DNA of 20,138 bases. Source: a virus. Made by a program: the position numbers and the translations under genes. The notes beneath the pieces were generated by a model. The model did not search any database, was not told the origin of the DNA, and was given only the letters and a program-made list of their open reading frames with translations. Below, piece after piece: positions 13,292 to 20,138 of this stretch. Positions within the stretch are counted from its first letter, which is position 1, and every line of letters begins with the position of its first letter. The stretch lies in IMG/VR virus record IMGVR_UViG_3300020122_000655, positions 1 to 20,138 of that record; one strand, written 5' to 3'.

Positions 13292-15661
13292 ATGGCTTTC
13301 GATAGATTTTTAATATCAAATTATTCTACCGGATTACAAAAAGACAAAAAACCATGGAAAATCATGGATGATGCATTCGAGCTACTCAAGAATGCTTATA
13401 TTTTTCGGGGACGAGTTAGAAAAAGATTCGGATCTTATTTGATGGGACCGACAAGAAGCAATCCCCTAACTTCAAGATTAAGAATTAATATAGGAAATAC
13501 TCCTGGGCCACTTAATATTCCAGGAACTGCAACCAATACATTATTACAAGTAGGTCAAATATTCTCAGTAGGTAGTGATATTTTTACCGTCTATCAATTA
13601 GGCGCAAACGTAGCAACTTTAGCAACTAATGGTGCAACTTCAGCGACAATAAATAGCACTGTTAATCCAAACACAGTAACGATAGTTGGCGAACCCGGAG
13701 GTACAGCTGTATATTGGTATCCATCATTTCCTGTTATGGGATTGACCCAATATGAAAGTGGCGCGATTAATGATTATCCTTCATATGCATTTGATCCCTA
13801 TTTTGCTTATGTATTTATTCAAGCAACGGGTTGGGTCCGTTCAGGAACGGGAACAGCACCATTATGGAACGGACAACTAGATACAACATTTATGAATTTT
13901 TTCTGGGTAGCAAACTGGAAGGGCATTATACCTTCTCCTGGATCAGGCTCAGGTGCAAACATAGTCACAATGTTTGTAACTAACTTTCAAGTAACAAATA
14001 AAAATGGAGTAGGTGCCGCAACTGATGATCCAATTTGGTTCACATCTGATGGAAATACATGGACTAAAGCAAGTGGAGCAAATGGATTTTATTTTTTGCC
14101 AGGCGGTGGTGCGCCACAAACGGGACCTTTTGTTCAAACCGCAAGAATTATTGTGCCCTTTCGAAATAGATTAATTTTATTAAATACCATAGAAAATGAT
14201 AATTCCGGAGGCTCAGGTGTTAACTCATGGTATTCTCAAAGGTGTAGATATTCATTTAATGGAAATCCTTTCGCAGTTAATGCTTGGTATGAACCGGGAC
14301 AAAGCGATAATGCGGGACTTGCTAATAGTAATGCAGCTGGTGCAGGTTTTATTGACGCATCTACTGACGAACAGATAATATCTGCCGAATTCATAAAAGA
14401 TCGATTAATAGTTTACTTTGAACGGAGCACATGGGAATTATCTTATACTGGCAATGAACAACTTCCATTTATTTGGAACAAATTAAATACCGAATTAGGA
14501 TCACAATCAACCTTTTCAACTGTTCCATTCGACAAAGCAGTCTTAACAATCGGTAATACTGGTGTACATTCTTGTAATGGATCTAATGTTGAACGAATTG
14601 ACCAAATAATTCCTGATGAAATATTTAATTTTGTAATAAAGAACAATAATGCTGTTCGTATAGCAGGCGTCAGAGATTACAGAGCTGAAATGGTTTATTG
14701 GGCAGTTCCTTATGACGACAAAGCTTCTACACAAACATTTCCAAATCGTATATTGGTTTATAACTATAGAACGCCTTCATGGTCATATAATGATGATACA
14801 TTTACAGCTTTTGGATATTTTGAACAATCATCGGATGTAACTTGGCAATCTTTGACAATGACATGGGCTGAAAATAATGATACATGGGAAAGCAATGTTA
14901 CGCCCGCGCAACAAATTCAGATCCTTGCTGGTAATCAAGAAGGATTTGTTGTAATTATAGATCCGACAGAAACGTCTACAAATTCGCAATCATTACAAAT
15001 TACAAATTTAACTAATAATGGCGCAACTATAAATTTAAATGTAATTAATCATAATCTATCAGCAAGCAATCCATCATCTGATGGAGATTGGGTTGCAGTC
15101 TATAATTCCGGAATGACAAATTTTGATGTTAATTATTTAACAAAAATGGGTATTTACCCGGTGGTTTCTGTTATAGATGCAAACAATATAACTATTCAAT
15201 TAAAGGCGGGACAAGTTGTTAGTGGAACTTACAATGGCGGCGGAACATTGGCACGAGTATCAAACATACAAATGCAATCTAAACAATGGAATCCATATGA
15301 CAAAGAAGATAGAAATGTGTATCTCCAAAGAATTGATTTTGCGGTACAGAAAACAACATCTGGTCAAATAACAGTAGATTATTGGCCATCGTCATCGGAA
15401 GTATCAATGTTACAATCAGGAACCGCAATAATGGGAACAGGTATATTAGAAACAACTCCATACAATCCAGTTTTTTATCCACTTGAACAAGCACAAACAA
15501 GATTATGGCATCCATTGTATTTTCAATCTGATGGAGAATGCATACAGCTAGACATTTATTTATCTGATGCGCAAATGGCAGATCCAAACATTGCATTTAG
15601 TGATTTTGAATTAGAGGCAATGCTGTTATTTGTAGAAAGAACGACGTCATATTTACAATAA
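13292..15661 (+). CDS. Phage tail protein, P22 gp10-like (tail hub/stabilisation) candidate
   Basis: A 789-residue protein rich in Gly, Asn, Thr and aromatic residues, with beta-strand patterning throughout and no signal peptide. The opening GLQKDKKPWKIMDDAFELLK and NAYIFRGRVRKRFGS is typical of phage proteins that list a fixed 'particle' to be read, as in P22 gp10-type tail accessory factors. The order of later blocks also parallels gp10 from memory: a FIKDRLIVYFERSTWEL block (367-381), IGNTGVHSCNGSNVERID (419-436), then a RILVYNYRTPSWSYND block (485-500). Gp10 closes the portal channel after packaging and connects to the tail needle. Length is greater than P22 gp10 (about 470 residues) owing to inserted and C-terminal beta domains. 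The start has only a weak AGAAAG upstream. The next gene follows after 68 bp. Confidence 0.55.
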   Translation: MAFDRFLISNYSTGLQKDKKPWKIMDDAFELLKNAYIFRGRVRKRFGSYLMGPTRSNPLTSRLRINIGNTPGPLNIPGTATNTLLQVGQIFSVGSDIFTVYQLGANVATLATNGATSATINSTVNPNTVTIVGEPGGTAVYWYPSFPVMGLTQYESGAINDYPSYAFDPYFAYVFIQATGWVRSGTGTAPLWNGQLDTTFMNFFWVANWKGIIPSPGSGSGANIVTMFVTNFQVTNKNGVGAATDDPIWFTSDGNTWTKASGANGFYFLPGGGAPQTGPFVQTARIIVPFRNRLILLNTIENDNSGGSGVNSWYSQRCRYSFNGNPFAVNAWYEPGQSDNAGLANSNAAGAGFIDASTDEQIISAEFIKDRLIVYFERSTWELSYTGNEQLPFIWNKLNTELGSQSTFSTVPFDKAVLTIGNTGVHSCNGSNVERIDQIIPDEIFNFVIKNNNAVRIAGVRDYRAEMVYWAVPYDDKASTQTFPNRILVYNYRTPSWSYNDDTFTAFGYFEQSSDVTWQSLTMTWAENNDTWESNVTPAQQIQILAGNQEGFVVIIDPTETSTNSQSLQITNLTNNGATINLNVINHNLSASNPSSDGDWVAVYNSGMTNFDVNYLTKMGIYPVVSVIDANNITIQLKAGQVVSGTYNGGGTLARVSNIQMQSKQWNPYDKEDRNVYLQRIDFAVQKTTSGQITVDYWPSSSEVSMLQSGTAIMGTGILETTPYNPVFYPLEQAQTRLWHPLYFQSDGECIQLDIYLSDAQMADPNIAFSDFELEAMLLFVERTTSYLQ

Positions 15662-15729
15662 TTTCATTAGCGCTCATTAATTTTCAGTTCTAAGCTTTTT
15701 TATATTATTTTTAACTCAAAGGAAAAACT

Positions 15730-18084
15730 ATGGCTATAACAATTCTACCTCGTGAAATTTCATCAGGAGCCGAAATAGCAAATAATTTTGCTCAAGGCGT
15801 AACGGCCGGACTTGATAGAATACTGACTCAATTAAGTCAAAATCGAGCACAAAGAATGCTTGCAACTCAACGGGCGCCGGCTCTTCAGCAATTGTTAAAT
15901 TTAGCATCTCCTGATGAAGCACTGCAGTATGGATACTTGCCCGATACTGTATTAAAAGAAGTCATTAAGCAACGAGCAATTTCTAATCCAAGTTATGAAC
16001 AAGGTTATAAAAGCTTAGGATTTAGTGATGATGATATTGCTGCATTACAGTCATTGCCGGAATATGCACAGAAAGAAATTATTAAATCAAAAATTTCAGA
16101 GCCAAGTAGATCTGCATATACATCAGCATTAGCACAGCTTTTGGGAAACGAACAAAATTCAACTACAATGCAACAAAATAATTTGAATCCTAATGTTCAA
16201 CAAGGCGCTCTTTCGGCTCTTTTAGGAAGCCCTAATCTTAATCAACAACAAGCTACTAATTTGGTAAATTTATCTTTTCAAAAACAACAACGCGACCTTC
16301 AACAAAAGCAATTAGAACAAAAAGAAGTGCGCCAACAACAACAAGCCGTAGAGAAAAAAAATTTACCATACTTAACTGAGCTACGTGAGAACGTTGATTG
16401 GGCAAATAGAGTAAAAAATATCGCTGATGAAATGATGCAATTGTTAGAATCCGGGAAAGTATCATCCGGACTTAAAGGGTATCTTCCGGGAGTTTTACAA
16501 TCATCTGAATCACAAAGATTTGAAGCATTAGCCAATGAACTTGCATCACTTAAGGCATCAGAACTTCGTGGGCCAGTAACATCATTCAAGCTCAAATTGG
16601 CACAGTTAATGAAACCGCACTTACTGCAAAAAATAGGAACTCAGAAATCATTATTGCAGAATATACTAAAAAATGTTGATGAAGTTTTGTTATCAGAACG
16701 TGCACGTGAAGAAATTCTCAATGAGCACGGAGGAAAGGAACCAAATAATTTTGAATCATTAATTAAAAGAAAAATACATGCACTAAAAAAAGAAGGATCA
16801 TCTTCTTCGACAAAAAAAGAATTAGATTCTACTTCCGATTCAGTGACTGACACAATTTTGAATGAAGCTCCCGGTTCTGCAATGGATAAAGTTAGATTGG
16901 CGCAGACGCCATCAATCCGGCAAACGGTTGCGAACCAAATGAATGAAGAATCTTTGCCTGAATCTGCTTTAAGAAATGCTACAGCTTTAGGCACTTCTGC
17001 TTTAGCAGGTGCAGCAGGAGCACCGGGCAACCTATTACAGCTTGGTCTTGGAGCAGGTAATTATTTAACTGGTGGAGCAATACCGAACTATGAACAAGTT
17101 CAAAATAAGTTGCCAATTTCACCTCCAACATCATCACAAATACAAAAAAAAGTATCGGAATATTTACCTGAAAAATATTTAGAACCAAAAAGCTATACGG
17201 AAAGATATGCTAATGAATTTGTTTCAGATCTTGCGACATTAGCAACACCATTTTCCTTTTTTGGGAAAATACCATTTGCAAAAGCACTTAAAACTTCGGG
17301 CGTGATAAATGCTGTACAAATTGGAGCTGAAGCCGCAGGACTATCACCTGAAGAAGCGCAAGTCGCAAAGATGGTAACCCTTGTTGCTCCATCAATTGTA
17401 CAAGCCACCCGCCTTGGAACGGCTGCAGATAAACTATTTAATATTGCTAAATCTAATGCAAATAATGTTGAAGTATCTGCCAAAGAATTACAAACGCCAA
17501 TGAACACTTTATATAATGAGTTAAAAAAAGGAGCTGCAAATCCTAAAAAGGATAAAGTAATAGATGAACTTGTAAATCTGGATTCCAAGATTGTTGGAAA
17601 CAAAGCTCCGGCTACAGATGTTATGAATTTATATACAAGCATTAATGATCTAGCAAAAGATTCTTCTTCCAGTTCAGGAGTTGAAAAATATCTTTCTAAT
17701 GCAACAAAAGATCTTAATAAAATATTAAGTTCAACAGCTAAAGAATCATTTTCAAAACCTTTTGAACGCGCGGCCTCCATTAATGCAGGATTAAACGAAT
17801 CGTCTAAAATTTATGAATTTTTGAGTGAAAGCTTAACACCAACTCAATTGAAAAAAATGAATCCCGTAACGTTAGCTTTGTTGGGTGTAGGATATAAATC
17901 CGGTGTATTAGTTCCGGCTGCAGCCGCAGGTACAGTTGCCACTGAAAAAGTAATACGTGCATTACAGCACAAGGGCATCCAGACTCATTTAAGAAATGTA
18001 TTAAAACTAGCAGCTGCAAGAAGAGGTAATGTTATCGCAAAATATGTTAATGATTTAAATAAAGCTGTTGAAGATAAAGAATAG
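15730..18084 (+). CDS. Large phage internal/ejection-type virion protein candidate
   Basis: A 784-residue protein, mainly helical. It has a Gln-rich coiled coil at about 183-208 (QKQQRDLQQKQLEQKEVRQQ), a conserved-looking helical block at about 255-345 (ANELASLKASELRGPVTSFK ... EEILNEHGGKEP), and Gly/Ala-rich hydrophobic segments at about 417-450, 530-570 and 710-743. This mixture is common in podovirus internal or DNA-transfer proteins that leave the virion and enter the host envelope. AAAGGA stands 7 nt before the ATG. It follows the gp10-like gene, matching P22-like order where ejection genes come after tail accessory genes. No lysozyme or transglycosylase motif was seen. A tape-measure or minor structural role is an alternative. 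Long minus-strand frames within it (for example 17193-17780) appear to be shadows caused by codon bias. Confidence 0.5.
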   Translation: MAITILPREISSGAEIANNFAQGVTAGLDRILTQLSQNRAQRMLATQRAPALQQLLNLASPDEALQYGYLPDTVLKEVIKQRAISNPSYEQGYKSLGFSDDDIAALQSLPEYAQKEIIKSKISEPSRSAYTSALAQLLGNEQNSTTMQQNNLNPNVQQGALSALLGSPNLNQQQATNLVNLSFQKQQRDLQQKQLEQKEVRQQQQAVEKKNLPYLTELRENVDWANRVKNIADEMMQLLESGKVSSGLKGYLPGVLQSSESQRFEALANELASLKASELRGPVTSFKLKLAQLMKPHLLQKIGTQKSLLQNILKNVDEVLLSERAREEILNEHGGKEPNNFESLIKRKIHALKKEGSSSSTKKELDSTSDSVTDTILNEAPGSAMDKVRLAQTPSIRQTVANQMNEESLPESALRNATALGTSALAGAAGAPGNLLQLGLGAGNYLTGGAIPNYEQVQNKLPISPPTSSQIQKKVSEYLPEKYLEPKSYTERYANEFVSDLATLATPFSFFGKIPFAKALKTSGVINAVQIGAEAAGLSPEEAQVAKMVTLVAPSIVQATRLGTAADKLFNIAKSNANNVEVSAKELQTPMNTLYNELKKGAANPKKDKVIDELVNLDSKIVGNKAPATDVMNLYTSINDLAKDSSSSSGVEKYLSNATKDLNKILSSTAKESFSKPFERAASINAGLNESSKIYEFLSESLTPTQLKKMNPVTLALLGVGYKSGVLVPAAAAGTVATEKVIRALQHKGIQTHLRNVLKLAAARRGNVIAKYVNDLNKAVEDKE

Positions 18085-18101
18085 TTTTTCTTTTTGAGAA
18101 T

Positions 18102-18139
18102 GCTACTGAGGCGAAGCCCAAAGCATAGCCTCAGCTAGC
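18102..18139 (+). terminator. Stem-loop after the structural genes
   Basis: GCTACTGAGGC (18102-18112) and GCCTCAGCTAGC (18128-18139) pair over 11 bp with one bulged base and a 15-nt loop, 18 bp past the stop codon. There is no proper T-run (TTAATATATTTT follows), so it could be a terminator of modest strength or an RNA-stabilising hairpin. Confidence 0.6.
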
Positions 18140-18255
18140 TTAATATATTTTAGGAACACATAGATCCAATGGCATCGTTCTTTATGTATCTAACCAATTT
18201 TATTGAATATGCAAAAACAAATCTGATAAATTATTCTCTAATGTGGAGGAGTAGT

Positions 18256-18468
18256 ATGAAAAAACTTTTGATTATATTCATTATTACAAATTACATTCAA
18301 TGTAAACCATGGGACGATATCAAAATTAAAGTTATTTCATTTGCATGTAAGGCAACCGGAAGAGGAAATTGCAAAGAAATCTTAAATCCGTTAATTGATG
18401 GTGATGTAGCTATAAGCGACAAGCGAGGATCAGAGGATCATATGTTTTTAAAAACTAACTATAACTAA
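18256..18468 (+). CDS. Small secreted hypothetical protein
   Basis: A 70-residue product starting MKKLLIIFIITNYIQCKPWD, a clear Sec signal peptide; the Cys after YIQ could be a lipid attachment site, though Gln at -1 is atypical. The mature part has two more Cys and ends near KRGSEDHMFLKTNYN. GGAGGAG lies 6-8 nt upstream of ATG 18256, which decides this start over the in-frame ATG at 18169 that lacks one and would bury the signal peptide. The family is not recognised. Its stop abuts the stop of the convergent antitoxin gene. It may be a late cargo gene (superinfection exclusion, envelope effect), which is speculation. Confidence 0.6.
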   Translation: MKKLLIIFIITNYIQCKPWDDIKIKVISFACKATGRGNCKEILNPLIDGDVAISDKRGSEDHMFLKTNYN

Positions 18469-18786
18469 TTATTTTTTTGACAGCTCATAGGGCTCAACAG
18501 TAAGCCTTAGTCCTACATTCTTTAAGATTGATTTCAATTTTGTGTAAGTTGGATTTCCTCGTTTGGAAAAGATTCGATAAAGATGTTCTCTATTTATTTT
18601 TGCATCCTCTGCCAATTGAGAGATGTTCTCACCTTGTGCGCTAAGAACTTGTTTTAAAGCTAATAGAAAAATTCTTTCATCTTCGTCATTCATTGATTCT
18701 TTAAGATATGCCAATGCAAATTTATTATCTTTTAGCTGTTCATTTAAAAAATCATCATATTTTAAATGTCTTCTTTTTTTATTCAT
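18469..18786 (-). CDS. higA: HigA-like (HI1420-family) antitoxin
   Basis: A 105-residue HTH antitoxin. The N-terminal part (KYDDFLNEQLKDNKFALAYL) is the toxin-contacting region. The HTH follows: ALKQVLSAQGENISQLAEDA, then INREHLYRIFSKRGNPTYTK, and a C-terminal LKNVGLRLTVEP, which is characteristic of the 'probable addiction module antidote' group. It neutralises the upstream toxin and represses the operon, most likely at the palindrome 19129-19146. GGAG is found 7-8 nt before ATG 18786, inside the toxin gene; the 8-bp overlap implies coupled translation. Confidence 0.88.
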   Translation of the reverse strand: MNKKRRHLKYDDFLNEQLKDNKFALAYLKESMNDEDERIFLLALKQVLSAQGENISQLAEDAKINREHLYRIFSKRGNPTYTKLKSILKNVGLRLTVEPYELSKK

Positions 18787-19120
18787 ATTCTTTCTCCAAT
18801 CCCCTATAATCTTGCCAATATTTTTTTGCTTTCTCTATATCGCGCTGTTGGCTTTTTTTCTCCCCAGCACAAAGTAATATCACTATTGTTTGTTTCTCTT
18901 TTGCAAAATAAATTCTATATCCCGGTCCATAATCTATTACTAGTTCCCAAATACCTTTAGCAGATTTGATTGGTTTACAATCACCAAAATTTCCGAGAAC
19001 AACACGGTTGATTCTTTTTGTGAATATTGCTTTTTCCTGCTCATCAAACTCTAGAAACCACTCTTTATATGGTATTTTGCCGGAAGGTAATTCATATAAA
19101 ATAACTTTTATTAATCCCAT
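18779..19120 (-). CDS. higB: HigB/RelE-superfamily (HI1419-family) toxin
   Basis: A 113-residue toxin of the Gp49-like/'addiction module killer protein' group, expected to cut mRNA on the ribosome. Diagnostic segments: LPSGKIPYKEWF, INRVVLGNFGDCKPI, IWELVIDYGPGYRIYF and LLCAGEKKSQQRDIEKAKKYW. The conserved basic and aromatic residues (Arg and Tyr of GPGYRIYF, Lys pair of EKKSQQ) are intact, so it should be active. Toxin precedes antitoxin, the usual order in this family. It has no ribosome binding site: the predicted transcription start falls on or next to the ATG. The module would stabilise the element in the host population. Confidence 0.9.
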   Translation of the reverse strand: MGLIKVILYELPSGKIPYKEWFLEFDEQEKAIFTKRINRVVLGNFGDCKPIKSAKGIWELVIDYGPGYRIYFAKEKQTIVILLCAGEKKSQQRDIEKAKKYWQDYRGLEKEYE

Positions 19121-19126
19121 ATTTAT

Positions 19127-19155
19127 ATTGTAGCTTATAAGCTACATAAAATCAA
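19127..19155 (-). promoter_or_regulatory. higBA promoter (leaderless) overlapped by 18-bp palindrome
   Basis: On the minus strand TTGATT (19155-19150), a 17-nt spacer and TACAAT (19132-19127) form a good sigma-70-type promoter. The start site expected ~7 nt further is at 19120, the A of the toxin ATG. The perfect palindrome TGTAGCTTATAAGCTACA (19129-19146) covers most of the spacer and most of the -10 box, as in an autorepressing antitoxin operator. Confidence 0.7.
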
Positions 19156-19373
19156 CAGTTTAAATTCTAAGAACATGTCTTGTAGTCCTATGGATGATTG
19201 ATAAATATTTTATGAACTATATTAGTAAGGCTTATATTTTAAATTCTGAAGTTCACGGTAAATTAGAGTAAAAATTAAAAAGTAAGAGTAAAAAAATGAT
19301 AGCTACGCTTTCAGTAATACTCCCTTTTATCAAATCTAACAAATTCTACTCTGATATTTATAATTTCAGTTGC
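19147..19373. other. Gene-free AT-rich spacer
   Basis: Apart from the higBA -35 box at its start I see only A-rich repeats (GAGTAAAAA at about 19265 and 19285). A 41-codon plus-strand frame from 19296 lacks a ribosome binding site and runs through the palindromes, so I do not annotate it as a gene. Confidence 0.5.
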
Positions 19374-19414
19374 CGACAATTTGTCGACAGTTCAACCCGT
19401 GACATTTTGTCACG
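19374..19414. promoter_or_regulatory. Two tandem palindromes, candidate parS/centromere
   Basis: CGACAATTTGTCG (19374-19386) and CGTGACATTTTGTCACG (19398-19414) share a GACA-N3-TGTC core (GACAATTTGTC and GACATTTTGTC) with different flanks. Their centres are 26 bp apart. They lie just past the stop of the RHH gene, where partition loci often keep their centromere. The second could also act as an RNA hairpin at the 3' end of the par transcript. Confidence 0.6.
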
Positions 19415-19417
19415 ACC

Positions 19418-19774
19418 TTAAAATTCATTTTTATATAAAAGTTTTATGGCTTCACATATTAAAGCAGACCTATCTGTTTTTTTATCATTCTTTAATCTGT
19501 TTATATATACTTCCGTAAGATATTTATTCGCATCTGAATCTAAGTAAAAAGTAGCCTTCAATTTAGGAACCATACTTTCATGCTTGCATGACTTGCAAGA
19601 TTCTGCTGGCTTAGCGGTTTGACTGCAATTGCTTATTAAAGGTGTTTTTTCTTCCGCAGGCTTAACAACAAGTTGTTCAACCGCTTTGTCATCTTGAGGG
19701 TGCTGGCTTGAAGTATAGTCGTTTAATGTCAGCTTCTTCTTAATATCTTTTGCAGCTTTATTCATATTGTTCAT
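19418..19774 (-). CDS. Ribbon-helix-helix partition partner (ParB-like/ParG-type)
   Basis: A 118-residue protein. The C-terminal ~48 residues (ATFYLDSDANKYLTEVYINR, then a KTDRSALICEAIKLLY helix) have the strand-helix-helix pattern of RHH DNA-binding proteins. The N-terminal ~65 residues are flexible, with a CKSCKHE cysteine cluster. Its ATG overlaps the parA stop as ATGA (19771-19774), with GAGGAG upstream, a tight parA-RHH operon like type Ib partition systems in which the small protein binds the centromere and stimulates ParA ATPase through its disordered tail. The twin palindromes directly downstream are the likely target. The Cys cluster is unusual for this group and might bind metal. 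Confidence 0.75.
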   Translation of the reverse strand: MNNMNKAAKDIKKKLTLNDYTSSQHPQDDKAVEQLVVKPAEEKTPLISNCSQTAKPAESCKSCKHESMVPKLKATFYLDSDANKYLTEVYINRLKNDKKTDRSALICEAIKLLYKNEF

Positions 19775-20138
19775 AATGCTCCTCTTTTTAGAATTTCTTT
19801 AGATAAATTTAAATAAGCTATGCTTCCCTTACATTCTTTATCGTAATCAAAAATTGCCTTTCCATTACTTTGCGATTCATTAATTTTTATATTCTGCGGA
19901 ATTGTTGTATCAAATACTTTGTCGCCAAAAATATCTTTAATTTTTTCATAAACTTCTTTTGATAATTTTGTTCGCGTATCAAAAAAAGTTAAAAGGATTC
20001 CCGCAAGATCAATTTTGTGATTTATTGTTGGTCCAATGTTTTTATTAACAAATGTTATTGTATCTAAAAAATTGTTAATTGATTCCAAAGAAAAATAACC
20101 AAGCGTTAATGGGCAAATAATTTCCTTGGCAAATGCAA
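19771..20138 (-). CDS. parA: ParA partition ATPase, C-terminal part (runs off window edge)
   Basis: The open frame enters from the window edge (with a partial codon at 20138-20137) as AFAKEIICPLTLGYFSLES and continues through GILLTFFDTRTKLSKEVYEK, FGDKVFDTTIPQNIKINESQ and KGSIAYLNLSKEIL, the classic C-terminal half of Soj/ParA proteins. Walker B (DxPP) and the segment before it are missing. An internal TTG at 20088 is not the true start. Together with 1-315 it would make one ParA of about 260-265 residues, lacking roughly 40 residues between the window ends. Direct joining of the ends is out of frame, so a short gap (3n+1 bases) must be missing if the molecule is circular. Confidence 0.88.
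   Translation of the reverse strand, partial: AFAKEIICPLTLGYFSLESINNFLDTITFVNKNIGPTINHKIDLAGILLTFFDTRTKLSKEVYEKIKDIFGDKVFDTTIPQNIKINESQSNGKAIFDYDKECKGSIAYLNLSKEILKRGAL

Noticed and set aside
16256-17780. Several long minus-strand frames inside the 784-residue virion gene (for example 16641-17030 and 17193-17780)
   Set aside because: They lie fully inside a well-supported plus-strand gene with a good ribosome binding site; the open antisense frames follow from its codon composition.
18169-18255. Upstream start for the small secreted protein
   Set aside because: ATG 18169 has no ribosome binding site and would put 29 residues before a clear signal peptide; GGAGGAG precedes ATG 18256.
19296-19421. 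41-codon plus-strand frame through the parS candidate
   Set aside because: No ribosome binding site, atypical composition, and it is explained by the palindromes and the antisense of the RHH gene end.
1-20138. CRISPR arrays, tRNA or rRNA genes, insertion sequences
   Set aside because: No regularly spaced repeats, cloverleaf, rRNA or transposase sequence was recognised by eye on either strand; repeats A/B and the dyads are not arrays.

Overview
This is an AT-rich accessory element that looks like a phage-plasmid or phage satellite rather than chromosome. It carries a ParA/ribbon-helix-helix partition pair, a replication block (AlpA-like HTH protein, SF2 helicase, AAA+ helicase, primase and a probable origin), two tyrosine recombinases, a HigBA-type toxin-antitoxin pair, a terminase-small-subunit-like gene and two large virion-type genes. 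There are no housekeeping genes and no tRNA or rRNA genes. The first recombinase (7860-9008) resembles, from memory, the pGP7/pGP8 integrases of chlamydial plasmids. With the strong AT bias and the short Sec-signal proteins, this suggests an intracellular Gram-negative host such as Chlamydiota or Dependentiae. That assignment is inference.

Layout. At 1-315 (minus) lies the N-terminal part of parA, interrupted by an in-frame TAA. At 352-388 is a 15-bp inverted repeat, probably its operator. A decayed plus-strand gene ends at 788 and meets a minus-strand operon (terS-like gene plus a small Cys-rich protein, 1565-785). Between 1880 and 2430 are a truncated terS-like paralogue and shuffled 3'-end repeats. 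A primase (2418-3440), a nested inverted-repeat region with a G-quadruplex motif (3518-3779, candidate origin), an AAA+ helicase (3800-5689), an SF2 helicase (5754-7403) and an AlpA-like regulator (7408-7638) form a leftward replication block. The pGP7/8-like integrase follows. ATGTACAT palindromes lie on both sides of it.

From 9302 a rightward pair encodes a secreted protein and an M50-like membrane metalloprotease. A XerC/D-like recombinase (minus) is divergent from a second SF2 helicase (11635-13158), a paralogue of the first. Two phage structural genes follow: a P22-gp10-like tail protein candidate (13292-15661) and a probable internal/ejection protein (15730-18084). A small secreted protein, the HigBA module (minus), two tandem palindromes (candidate parS), an RHH ParB-like gene and the C-terminal part of parA (minus, to 20138) complete the window.

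Both window ends fall inside parA, on the same strand, in the order expected for one gene. The molecule is therefore probably circular, about 20.2-20.3 kb, with only the middle of parA (including Walker B) missing. If so, the element has a terS-like gene, AlpA-like regulator, primase, integrase and tail/ejection genes but no capsid, portal or large terminase. That would fit a tail-carrying satellite or an eroded phage-plasmid. It is the most interesting hypothesis here, and it depends on the circularity inference.
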